From CAYVQE01 sp964633205 (GTDB taxonomy: Bacteria; Myxococcota; B64-G9), in NCBI GenBank assembly GCA_964633205.1, contig CAZWFN010000009.1, forward strand, positions 1-64,000: DNA of 64,000 nucleotides. Direction: 5' to 3'. This document shows, piece after piece, positions 16,962 through 24,279 of the stretch. The notes under the pieces were generated by a model, which saw only the letters and a program-made list of their open reading frames with translations, was not told where the DNA came from and did not search any database. Made by a program: the position numbers and the translations under genes. Position 1 is the first letter of the stretch, and each line of letters opens with the position of its first letter.

Positions 16962-17735
16962 ATGGCCAACGGGAACTCCATAGCTGCACCGGTGCGCAAT
17001 TTTTTCAACGAGATCGGAAGCTTCGTGATGCTGTCGGCTGCGGCTGTCGCCGCTTGCGTGCGACCGCCGCTGCGCCTGTGGCTGTGGCTGCAGCAAATGG
17101 AGTTCATCGGCGTCGGCTCGCTGCCCATCATCCTGTTGACCAGCGCCTTCTCCGGGGCGGTGTTCACCTTGCAGAGCGTCTACGCTTTTTCCATGTTCAA
17201 CATGGAGAGCATGGTCGGGGCCACCGTGGCGCTGGCCATGACCCGGGAGATTTCGCCGGTGTTCACCGCGCTGATGATCACCGGCCGGGCGGGCTCGGCC
17301 ATGGCCACCGAGCTGGGTACCATGCGGGTGACCGAGCAGATCGATGCCCTCAAGACCATGGCCGTCAACCCGGTGCAATATTTGTTCGTGCCGCGGCTGT
17401 TGGCCTCGTTGGTGGTGTTCCCGGCCCTGACCATGGTCTTCAACCTGACCGCGGTGGCCGGCTCCTACCTGGTCGGGGTGGAGATGTGGGGCATCGATCC
17501 GGGCAACTTCATCCAGAAGATCGAGTGGTACGTCCAGCCGAGCGACGTCACCTCGGGTCTGATCAAGGCGGCGGTCTTCGGCGGCTTCATCACGCTGGTG
17601 GCCTGCTTCAAGGGCTACCGGGCCGCGGGCGGAGCCCGGGGGGTAGGCACCGCCACCACCCAGTCGGTGGTCATCGGCTCGGTCAGCATCATGATCATCG
17701 ACTATTTCTTGACCGTGCTGATGTTCGACCTCTGA
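16962..17735 (+). CDS. mlaE: MlaE-family ABC transporter permease
   Basis: The 257-residue protein matches the permease of Mla-type systems, which move phospholipid between inner and outer membranes. It has the family's five or six hydrophobic segments. It also has the conserved cytoplasmic loop containing EISPVFTALMITGRAGSAMATELGTMRVTEQIDAL and VPR. Mla permeases need an ATPase (MlaF) and a substrate-binding MlaD protein. Neither is in the neighbourhood, although they are usually adjacent, so the partners must be encoded elsewhere. The last 34 nt overlap a small convergent gene. Confidence 0.92.
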   Translation: MANGNSIAAPVRNFFNEIGSFVMLSAAAVAACVRPPLRLWLWLQQMEFIGVGSLPIILLTSAFSGAVFTLQSVYAFSMFNMESMVGATVALAMTREISPVFTALMITGRAGSAMATELGTMRVTEQIDALKTMAVNPVQYLFVPRLLASLVVFPALTMVFNLTAVAGSYLVGVEMWGIDPGNFIQKIEWYVQPSDVTSGLIKAAVFGGFITLVACFKGYRAAGGARGVGTATTQSVVIGSVSIMIIDYFLTVLMFDL

Positions 17736-17959
17736 TGCGGAGCGTTCTCGCCGGCGGCTGCGGCTGCGTCCGGCGCATCCGGGGACCGGGGCGGCTCGAG
17801 TCCCTCCGGCTCCGAGCCCGGATCGGGCGGCGGCTCGGCCAGCCGCTCGGCCTCGGCCTGGTGCCGCCGCCGGTGGGAGGCCCAGGCCACGAACAACAGG
17901 TAGGCGACCGAGAATCCCAGCACCAGCGGCACGCCGATGGCCTGGACCCACGTATTCAC
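17702..17959 (-). CDS. Small single-pass membrane protein, function unknown
   Basis: The 85-residue protein has one transmembrane helix near residues 5-25 (GVPLVLGFSVAYLLFVAWA), a basic stretch (SHRRRH) and then a Pro, Ala and Glu rich tail. By the positive-inside rule the tail faces the cytoplasm. GTG 17959 is chosen because GGAG lies 6 nt before it and this removes an implausible N-terminal extension. Its 3' end overlaps mlaE by 34 nt on the other strand. No family is recognised. Confidence 0.6.
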   Translation of the reverse strand: MNTWVQAIGVPLVLGFSVAYLLFVAWASHRRRHQAEAERLAEPPPDPGSEPEGLEPPRSPDAPDAAAAAGENAPHQRSNISTVKK

Positions 17960-18088
17960 ATCCGGCTCCTCTCGCCACCGGGTTCTACCCGGAGCCTTGC
18001 GCGCCGGTTCGAACCGTGGCTTGCTTGAGACGAATGCCACGCCTCGCCGGCCGGAGGCGATGGGCATCGTGGATGATGGAGCGCACGC

Positions 18089-19249
18089 GTGTCAAGCAGC
18101 CCGCCACAGGAATCGCCGCCCGAGCCGGTCGACGCGCTGGTGTTGGCCGGCAGCCGGGGCGGAGCCGCTTTTCAGACGCTGGGAGGCGAAGCGGTGGCCA
18201 AGCCCTACCTGCGGCTGGGCGGCCAGAGCCTGGTGGCGCGCGCGGTCGCAGCGGCATTGGGCACCCCGGGCATTGGCCGGGTCTACGTGGTGGGCGAGCC
18301 CGCGGGGTTGCAGCACCACCTGGCGCCGCTATGCGCTCGCCACGGTGATCGGCTGGCCCTGGTGCCCGAGGGGGCCGACATCCTGGACAACTGCCTGCTG
18401 GCCTACTTCGATCACGTCCTGCCCGCGCGGGGCTATGCCGCCGCGGCCGGGCTCGGACGCGCGCCCGATCGCCTGCGCGACTTCCGCCGCCGGCACCCGG
18501 CGGCCAGCGGGGTGGGTATGCTGGTGGTCGCCTCGGATCTGCCCTTCCTGACCAGCGCGGACGTGGAGCACTTCCTGCGCGGTGCCCCCGCAAACGTGGC
18601 GCTGGTGGCCGGGCTGTGCGATCACGCCGAGCTGGAGCGGATGCAGCAGGCGCTGGGCCGCCGGACGGTGCTGGATCGCTGGAAGCTAGGGGCCATCCCC
18701 ATGCGCCGCTGCGATGCGCGCTGGAACAACCTGTGGCTGGCCCGACCGCTGCTGGGCGATCCGGTGCTGTACTCGTTGCTCGAGGAAATCTATGTGCGAC
18801 GTTGGTTGTTGGATCAGGAGGGGCGCATCCTGTGGCGCAACTGGTTCGGCATTCTGCGGGCGGTGGCCAGCCACTCGCTGCGCATGCCCGGTCGGCTGCG
18901 TTTTCTGCGCGGGGTACTCAACGCCTTCGGGCTGATGATGGTCACCGGGGCGGCCCGCTGGACGCGGCGGCTGGCGCGCTGGCTGGCGCGTCCTTTTCGG
19001 CTGTTTCTGGGCCAACGGGATCTCGAGTTCGTGGTCTCACTGCTGCTGGGCACCCCGGCACGGATGGTCATCAGCCACCGGGTGGCGCCGGCGATCGACA
19101 TCGATGTCGAGGACTCCTACCGCAGCCTGGCCGCCGACGGCGAGGACGGCTACCGCCGGGTGGCCCGCTACCTGGGCCTCGACGAGACAGCCGCGCCGGC
19201 CGGCGGCGACGGTGGTGGGTTGGAGGTCATCGCTGGCGGCGGACCGTGA
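18089..19249 (+). CDS. MobA-like nucleotidyltransferase domain protein
   Basis: The N-terminal 180 residues show the nucleotide-binding pattern of MobA/GlmU-type NTP transferases. DALVLAGSRGG is followed by KPYLRLGGQSLVARAV, and LVVASDLPFL supplies the metal-binding Asp. The remaining 200 residues, rich in Arg and hydrophobic residues, are not recognised and make the protein (386 residues) longer than MobA itself. It may transfer a nucleotide to a sugar or cofactor. The specific product cannot be told. Start GTG 18089 has GGAG 7 nt upstream. The 3' end overlaps the convergent TIG-repeat gene by 23 nt. Confidence 0.75.
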   Translation: MSSSPPQESPPEPVDALVLAGSRGGAAFQTLGGEAVAKPYLRLGGQSLVARAVAAALGTPGIGRVYVVGEPAGLQHHLAPLCARHGDRLALVPEGADILDNCLLAYFDHVLPARGYAAAAGLGRAPDRLRDFRRRHPAASGVGMLVVASDLPFLTSADVEHFLRGAPANVALVAGLCDHAELERMQQALGRRTVLDRWKLGAIPMRRCDARWNNLWLARPLLGDPVLYSLLEEIYVRRWLLDQEGRILWRNWFGILRAVASHSLRMPGRLRFLRGVLNAFGLMMVTGAARWTRRLARWLARPFRLFLGQRDLEFVVSLLLGTPARMVISHRVAPAIDIDVEDSYRSLAADGEDGYRRVARYLGLDETAAPAGGDGGGLEVIAGGGP

Positions 19250-21131
19250 GCAGCAGCCAGACGCCGAGCAACACCCAGCCGGCGGCCGGCGGCGCTGCGC
19301 CCGGCGCCCGGCCGCCGCAGCCGCAGCCGGCGTCGCCTCGGCTGGGCAGCATCACCCGGAAGGCATTGGCGGCGGTCAGCTCGAAGTCCGCCCCGCGCAC
19401 GGTCACGTCGCGCAGCCCGATCGGGGCGTCCTCGGCGATGGCGATGGTGACGGTGACCTGGTCGGGCCGCTGGGGCTCGAAGTCCACGGCGGACACGGTG
19501 ATGCCGGTGCCCGAGAACTCAACCTCGGTCTCGGCGCTGAAGGGGATGTCGACTCCGGCCACCTCGACCCGCAATCTGCTGCGACCCTGCTCGGCGTGGG
19601 CCGGCCGCAGGTCGCGGATCTGCGGGTTGTGGACGTCGAACAATTCCAGACCGAGCGCCACCTCGGTTCCGGTCACCGCCCGCACATCCCGCACGTCGCC
19701 CGGCGCATCGTCGGCGATGTCGAGTTGGGCGCGCAGCGCGTTGGGGCCGTCGACCGCCAGGCCGGTGACCTCGATGCCAGCCGCCGGGTCGAACACCAGC
19801 TCGGTCGACGCGGCGTCGAACTGGCCGTCGGTGGCCTGAATGGCCACCTCGACCGATTCGCCCGGGTTGACCAGGTCGGGCTCGGCCGAGTCCAGGCTGC
19901 CGGGGCTGGTGACCGTGAAGCCGTCGGCCAGCAGCGGCCGCTCGCAAGGCGCCGGTACCAGCAGGTCGCAGGCCCCGCCCACCTGCACCGCCACGTCGTG
20001 GGGCCCCTCGGCGGCCGACGGCGCGATGACCATTCGGCCCTCCAGGTGGGTGTCGTCGGTGGCTTCTTCGACCGCGCCGACCACTCCGCTGCCGGAGAAC
20101 TCCAGAAAGACCCGCTCGGCGCTGAAATGGGTGTTCTGACCGACCACCGACACGGCCAGTCCGGGGTGGCCCCGATCGCCGTGATCGGGGTCGATCGACA
20201 GCAGCAGCGTATCGGGTCCCTGCAGCACGGCGAACAGGTCGGCCAGCACCTGGGGGCCGTCCGGCAGCTGTAGAGTCAGATCGCGCCGGCCCACCCGGGC
20301 ATCGACGGCGATGGTCACGTCGGCCAGCACCAGGGTGTCGTCGGCCGGGGCCGAGACCGAGCCGATGGTCACGCCGGCGCCCAGCTCGGCGCCGCTGACC
20401 GCGCTCATCCCGCCAGCGCCGGTCAGGGTCACCGTCGGCAGCACCTCGCCTTGCCGGCCGCTGTTGGGCGCCAGCTCCCACTGCTGCGCGATCACCGTGA
20501 ACAGGTCGGCCCCTTCGGCCACCTCGTCGCCGGTGGTGGCGGTGATGGATCGCGTTCCGGCAGCGGCGTCGGCGGCCAGCGCCAGCTGCGCCTGGAGATG
20601 GGTCGCATCCAGCGTGGTCAGGCTCTCGACCGAGATGCCGGAGCCGGAAAACTCCAGCTCCGTGCTGGCGTCGAAGTGGGTCTGGCTGCCGGTGATGGTC
20701 ACCTCCAGCGCGCTGCCGGCGGTGGCCTGGGCCGGCTCGATGGCCACCAGCGCCGGCTGATCGCAGTCGGCGCAGGTGATCTCGAACATGTCGACGCCGA
20801 CGCACTCGATGCCGTAGGTGGTCACCGTCACCGTCTGCAGCCCCAGCGGGGCGTCGTCCGGGATGTCGATGGTGACCGTCAGGCTGTTCGAGCCGACCAG
20901 CTCGCCGTCGGCGTAGGTCACCCCGCTGGCCGGGACGAAGGTCACTTCGGATAAAAAGGCATCGAAGGCGCAGTCGGCGCCGCCGGTGATGTTGATCTCG
21001 GTCGTGCTGCCCGCGGCCGCCCGATCGGGCTGGATCGCCAGGATCTCCATCTGGGCATGCGCCGGTCCGGTCGCCGCCAGCGCGGTCACCAGCACCAGCA
21101 GGCCGATCGGAAAATTGACGGTTCTATTCAT
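19227..21131 (-). CDS. Secreted IPT/TIG-repeat protein with MYXO-CTERM tail
   Basis: The 634-residue protein has a signal peptide (cleavage near AHAQ, residue 26). It then has about six Ig-like IPT/TIG-type repeats of roughly 90 residues, each with a phrase like VEFSGTGI or LEFSGSGI and then DVTV or SITATT. The end is CGCGGRAPGAA, a hydrophobic stretch and VRRQR, the MYXO-CTERM pattern for surface anchoring. The internal repeats are similar enough to suggest duplication within the gene. It is probably a cell-surface or secreted binding protein. Start ATG 21131 has GGGAGG 4-5 nt upstream. Confidence 0.85.
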   Translation of the reverse strand: MNRTVNFPIGLLVLVTALAATGPAHAQMEILAIQPDRAAAGSTTEINITGGADCAFDAFLSEVTFVPASGVTYADGELVGSNSLTVTIDIPDDAPLGLQTVTVTTYGIECVGVDMFEITCADCDQPALVAIEPAQATAGSALEVTITGSQTHFDASTELEFSGSGISVESLTTLDATHLQAQLALAADAAAGTRSITATTGDEVAEGADLFTVIAQQWELAPNSGRQGEVLPTVTLTGAGGMSAVSGAELGAGVTIGSVSAPADDTLVLADVTIAVDARVGRRDLTLQLPDGPQVLADLFAVLQGPDTLLLSIDPDHGDRGHPGLAVSVVGQNTHFSAERVFLEFSGSGVVGAVEEATDDTHLEGRMVIAPSAAEGPHDVAVQVGGACDLLVPAPCERPLLADGFTVTSPGSLDSAEPDLVNPGESVEVAIQATDGQFDAASTELVFDPAAGIEVTGLAVDGPNALRAQLDIADDAPGDVRDVRAVTGTEVALGLELFDVHNPQIRDLRPAHAEQGRSRLRVEVAGVDIPFSAETEVEFSGTGITVSAVDFEPQRPDQVTVTIAIAEDAPIGLRDVTVRGADFELTAANAFRVMLPSRGDAGCGCGGRAPGAAPPAAGWVLLGVWLLLTVRRQR

Positions 21132-21320
21132 GGCTCCTCCCGCCTGCCCGCGCGGTTGTCGATCGGCAGGGGATTGATGATAGCACGGGCGCTCGAACCG
21201 CCGCCAGCCGGATCCGGCCCAGCGCGGGCAGCTGCGCCACCCGCCAGACCCGCTCGCCGCTGGCGGCGCCGACTCGGGCGGGGGAGCTTCGGTCTATCGT
21301 GGCACGGTCGGGGTGGGGGA

Positions 21321-22046
21321 TCAGAAGTGGACGGGGTGGATCCAGCCGAGCTCGGTGCCGTCTTTGAGGCGGACGCGCAGCGGCAGGCCGAAGGTGCCGG
21401 TGGCGCTGAAGCGCGAGGAGAAGTTGGGCCCGGCACTGCCGGAGCAGACGCGGCGCTGGCTGCGGCGGAAGGCGGCGGGGAACTCGGGGGGGAAGCGGTA
21501 GGCGACGCAGTCGATGCGCTCGAGCACCGCTGCCGGGCCGGCCACAAAGACCAGGCAGCCCACGTAGTGGCGGTCCTCGCGGTGGGCGGTGTTGTAGGAG
21601 CCCAGCGGCAGCGGCAGGGGGCGCTCGGCGCCCAAAAAGACCTCGTGGACCGAGCGGGTCTCGCTGCGGCGGGGGTCGGCCAGCGCCGCGCGCAGCGCGT
21701 CCGGGTCGAGGTCGGACCAGCGCAGCAAGTCGCCGTGGCGCAGGCCGCGGGCCAGCGGCAGATCGACGACGAAGCGGGCCTGTTCGGCGGCCACGCAGTC
21801 GCCCAGCATCAGCGCGGTGGGCAGGGCCACGGTGCGCAGCACCCGTTCAGCAACCGGGCTGCCGGCGGCCAGCGGCCGGTCGACCACCAGCACTTCGGCC
21901 CGGTTGCGGTCGGCCAAAGGTGCGATTCCGCCAGTGGTCGGGGCCGGCGGCTGCAGCCACAGCCCGGCGCCCAGCAGCCCGAGCAGCAAGCCCAGCAGGG
22001 TGCCCAGCCCGGCGATCAGCCACAGGCGCGCGCGGCTGGATTTCAT
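21321..22046 (-). CDS. Membrane-anchored SAF-domain plus YEATS-like protein
   Basis: The 241-residue protein has one N-terminal transmembrane helix (about 8-30). A SAF/CpaB-like domain follows (about 46-120: RAEVLVVDRPLAAGSPV and ARGLRHGDLLRWSDLD). A C-terminal region (about 160-240) resembles the prokaryotic YEATS fold, with ERIDCVAYRFPPEFP then TGTFGLPLRVRLKDGTEL. The YEATS match is by pattern only. SAF domains occur in pilus and flagellar assembly proteins. Prokaryotic YEATS domains are found with membrane effectors. The combination is unusual. Start ATG 22046 has GGGAGG upstream. The acetyltransferase gene ends 76 nt upstream. Confidence 0.7.
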   Translation of the reverse strand: MKSSRARLWLIAGLGTLLGLLLGLLGAGLWLQPPAPTTGGIAPLADRNRAEVLVVDRPLAAGSPVAERVLRTVALPTALMLGDCVAAEQARFVVDLPLARGLRHGDLLRWSDLDPDALRAALADPRRSETRSVHEVFLGAERPLPLPLGSYNTAHREDRHYVGCLVFVAGPAAVLERIDCVAYRFPPEFPAAFRRSQRRVCSGSAGPNFSSRFSATGTFGLPLRVRLKDGTELGWIHPVHF

Positions 22047-22122
22047 CGGGGTCCCTCCCGGGCTCGGTTGGCTGTCGGTCGACGATGGCATGGCCGGCGG
22101 CTGCGGATCGAGCCCGGCCGGC

Positions 22123-22629
22123 TCAGGCGCCGCCCGGATCATCGCCGCCGGCTGCGGCGGCTGCCAGCCGCTCGAGCGCGGCGCCGTCGATGCGCCACAG
22201 CACCCAGTCGCGCCTGGGCCGGGCGCCCAGCCGGCGGTAGAAGCCGGCGGCCAGCTCGTTCCAGTCGAGCACGGCCCACTCCATGCGGGCGTAGCCGCGC
22301 TCGCGGGCCAGCCGGGCCAGCTGCACCAGCAGGGCCCGGGCCGCGCCGCGGCCGCGGTGGGCCGGGCGGATGAACAGGTCTTCCAGGTACAGCCCGGGCC
22401 GGGCGCGCCAGGTGGAGTAGCTCTGGAAGTACAGGGCGAAGCCCAACACCGCGGCGCCGTGCTCGGCCAGCAGGCAGCCGAAGGGCGGGTCGGGGTCGGC
22501 CAGATGGGCGGCCACGGTGGCGGCATCGGCCTCGACCGCGTCGGGCTCGCGCTCGTAGGCGGCCAGCTCGGCGATCAGGGCCACGATCTCGGCCGCGTCG
22601 GCCGGCCCGGCCGGGCGTATGCGCAACAT
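22123..22629 (-). CDS. GNAT-family N-acetyltransferase
   Basis: The 168-residue protein has a typical GNAT fold. The acetyl-CoA loop is RPAHRGRGAARALL (about residues 95-108). The phrases YFQSYSTWRARPGLYLEDLF and DWNELAAGFYRRLGA are characteristic of the diamine/spermidine N1-acetyltransferase branch. The substrate is therefore likely an amine or small amino compound, but this is inferred. Start ATG 22629 has GGAGG five bases upstream and is preferred over an upstream in-frame ATG. It precedes the SAF/YEATS gene on the same strand. Confidence 0.88.
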   Translation of the reverse strand: MLRIRPAGPADAAEIVALIAELAAYEREPDAVEADAATVAAHLADPDPPFGCLLAEHGAAVLGFALYFQSYSTWRARPGLYLEDLFIRPAHRGRGAARALLVQLARLARERGYARMEWAVLDWNELAAGFYRRLGARPRRDWVLWRIDGAALERLAAAAAGGDDPGGA

Positions 22630-22718
22630 GTCGGCCTCCACGGCCAGCAGTCTAGCCTCCCCACCCCCATTCAGACAAGTCCGTCGGCAGCGCCGCCGGT
22701 CGCACCGCCTTCTGGGTA

Positions 22719-22747
22719 TTTACACGAGTTTCGTGTTTTGCTATTCT
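22719..22747 (+). promoter_or_regulatory. Promoter and operator of the vapBC-type locus
   Basis: TTTACA (22719-22724), 17 bp, TATTCT (22742-22747). The ATG of the antitoxin begins 6 nt later, so a leaderless mRNA is expected. The spacer holds the perfect inverted repeat ACACGA-GTT-TCGTGT (22722-22736), a likely binding site for the ribbon-helix-helix antitoxin, which would block RNA polymerase. Confidence 0.65.
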
Positions 22748-22753
22748 AGTGAC

Positions 22754-22996
22754 ATGAGGAACGTGACCATATCCATGACTGAAGAGCTGGCCCGCTGGGT
22801 GCGGATCCAGGCGGCCGAGCATGACGTCAGCGTCTCGCGCTACATCCGCGACCTGCTGGCCGCTAGCATGGAGCGGGCCCGGGCTTATGAAGTCGCCAGA
22901 CGGCGCAATCTCGCCCGTCCGCCCAAGAACATCGGCTCCGGCGAGCCCTACCCGGAGCGCGGAGAACTCCATGACCGAGCGCAGCTTCGTCGATAG
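22754..22996 (+). CDS. Ribbon-helix-helix antitoxin (VapB-like)
   Basis: The 80-residue protein opens with MRNVTISMTEELARWVRIQA and SVSRYIRDLLA. This is a ribbon-helix-helix DNA-binding domain. Its C-terminal half is charged and probably binds the toxin. It overlaps the PIN toxin gene by 26 nt, the usual order for type II toxin-antitoxin pairs. The antitoxin probably represses its own promoter through the palindrome at 22722-22736. No Shine-Dalgarno sequence is seen before the ATG, in line with a leaderless transcript. Confidence 0.88.
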   Translation: MRNVTISMTEELARWVRIQAAEHDVSVSRYIRDLLAASMERARAYEVARRRNLARPPKNIGSGEPYPERGELHDRAQLRR

Positions 22997-23423
22997 CAAC
23001 ATACTGGTCTACAGGCGCGACAGCTCCGCCGGGGACAAGCAGACCCGGGCCGATGCCTGGCTTCGGCGGCTGTGGGAGACCGGGATGGGACGCATCAGCG
23101 TCCAGGTGCTCGAGGAGTTCTATGCCGTCGTCACCCGCAAGCTGTCGCCCGGGCTCGAGCCGGACGAGGCCCGGGCGGAAGCCCGTGATTTCTTCGTCTG
23201 GCAACCCGAGCCGATCACCTCCGAGCTGTTGGATGCGGCCTGGCGCATCGAGCAACGCTACCGGCTGTCTTTCTGGGACAGCCTGATCGTGGCCGCCGCC
23301 CAGGCGACCGGCTGTGTCTATCTCTTGAGCGAGGATCTACAGGATGGACAAGTCTTCGGCGATCTGACCGTCGTCGATCCCTTCACCCACGAGCCCGATC
23401 CGGTGGCTGGAGCGGCTGGCTAG
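22971..23423 (+). CDS. PIN-domain toxin (VapC-like ribonuclease)
   Basis: The 150-residue protein has the acidic residues of PIN ribonucleases: Asp8 in FVDSNILVY, an internal Glu in VLEEFYAVV, Asp in SFWDSLIVAAA and Asp in LLSEDLQDG. Such toxins cut tRNA or other RNA when released from the antitoxin. The start ATG 22971 lies inside the antitoxin gene, so the two are coupled. Neighbouring genes show no obvious mobile element. All residues needed for activity appear present. Confidence 0.9.
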   Translation: MTERSFVDSNILVYRRDSSAGDKQTRADAWLRRLWETGMGRISVQVLEEFYAVVTRKLSPGLEPDEARAEARDFFVWQPEPITSELLDAAWRIEQRYRLSFWDSLIVAAAQATGCVYLLSEDLQDGQVFGDLTVVDPFTHEPDPVAGAAG

Positions 23424-23451
23424 AGCCTCTTGTGCCGCGCTTTCTGCGGCG

Positions 23452-24096
23452 CTAGAACGTGTAGCCGATGCCGATGGTGAAGCCGGTGTTGATCAGGGTG
23501 TTGGTGACCGAATCGCCGGACTCGGGATCGGACGAGCCGAAGCGCAGCACCAGATCGAGCCCGGCGCGCAGGTTCAGGTTGGGCCCGGCGTAGTAGATCA
23601 GCGCCAGCTGCACCCGGCCGGCGAAGCCCGAGATGGTCGATTCGGTGCTGGTGTTCTCGTCGATCGGGGTCTCTTTCTGGCCCCAGTAGTATCCGGCCGA
23701 CAGGCCCGGCTTGAGGAAGAAGTTGCCCGGCAGCCGCAGGTAGTAGTCCACGCCCAAGAAGGGCAGCAGGCTCCAGCTGGACTCGGACAGCGATGTATCG
23801 CCGTCGTCGGTGGTGGTCAGGTCGTAGGTGAAGCCCGGGGTCAGGTGGATGGAGAAGTTCTTGAACAGGAAGTAGCGCAGGCCCGGGCCGCCGAAGAAGC
23901 TCAGCGAATGGGCCGAGCCGTCGTCCAGGATCTCGAAGCGCGACAGGAAGGTGGCGTCGATGAAGGTCAGGTCCCAGGCGCCGCCGGCGATGGCGTCGTA
24001 GCCGCCGTCGCCGCCGCGGATGGTGCCGCTGGCCGCGGCCGGGGCCGCCGCCAGGAGCAGGCCGGCCAGGGACAAGATGGCGCTGATGCGTCGCAT
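23452..24096 (-). CDS. Small outer-membrane beta-barrel protein
   Basis: The 214-residue protein has a signal peptide (about 1-22) and strands with alternating aromatic residues (YFLFKNFSIHLTPGFTYDL, FLKPGLSAGYYWG). It ends in ...IGIGYTF, with the terminal Phe favoured by the outer-membrane assembly machinery. It resembles OmpW-type or OmpA-like eight-strand barrels. Its start has GGAGGAG just upstream. It converges with the VapBC-like locus, and the 28 nt between the stop codons hold only a weak hairpin. Its promoter at 24179-24207 is well formed. Confidence 0.8.
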   Translation of the reverse strand: MRRISAILSLAGLLLAAAPAAASGTIRGGDGGYDAIAGGAWDLTFIDATFLSRFEILDDGSAHSLSFFGGPGLRYFLFKNFSIHLTPGFTYDLTTTDDGDTSLSESSWSLLPFLGVDYYLRLPGNFFLKPGLSAGYYWGQKETPIDENTSTESTISGFAGRVQLALIYYAGPNLNLRAGLDLVLRFGSSDPESGDSVTNTLINTGFTIGIGYTF

Positions 24097-24178
24097 GGAC
24101 TCCTCCGGTTTCGGTTGCGGTCGGTGGCGCCGGACTTCCCGCCGGCCTGCGACCGGAATCTCGATGGGATTTCTTCCT

Positions 24179-24207
24179 GCACTACGGGATGGGTCGCTGC
24201 CTGTCAA
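24179..24207 (-). promoter_or_regulatory. Promoter of the small barrel gene
   Basis: On the minus strand TTGACA (24202-24207) and TAGTGC (24179-24184) are 17 bp apart. The start codon is about 80 nt downstream, so the mRNA has a normal leader and a Shine-Dalgarno sequence. Confidence 0.55.
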
Positions 24208-24279
24208 GACCAACCGCGTCGCCGCAGTTGACTGGTGGGTCGGAGCGTGGCAGCTTGGCCGCCGGCCGGGAGGTGGCCG

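Noticed and set aside
23434..23450. GCCGC-loop-GCGGC hairpin between convergent genes as terminator
   Set aside because: The stem is only 5 bp and no T-tract follows. It is too weak to call.
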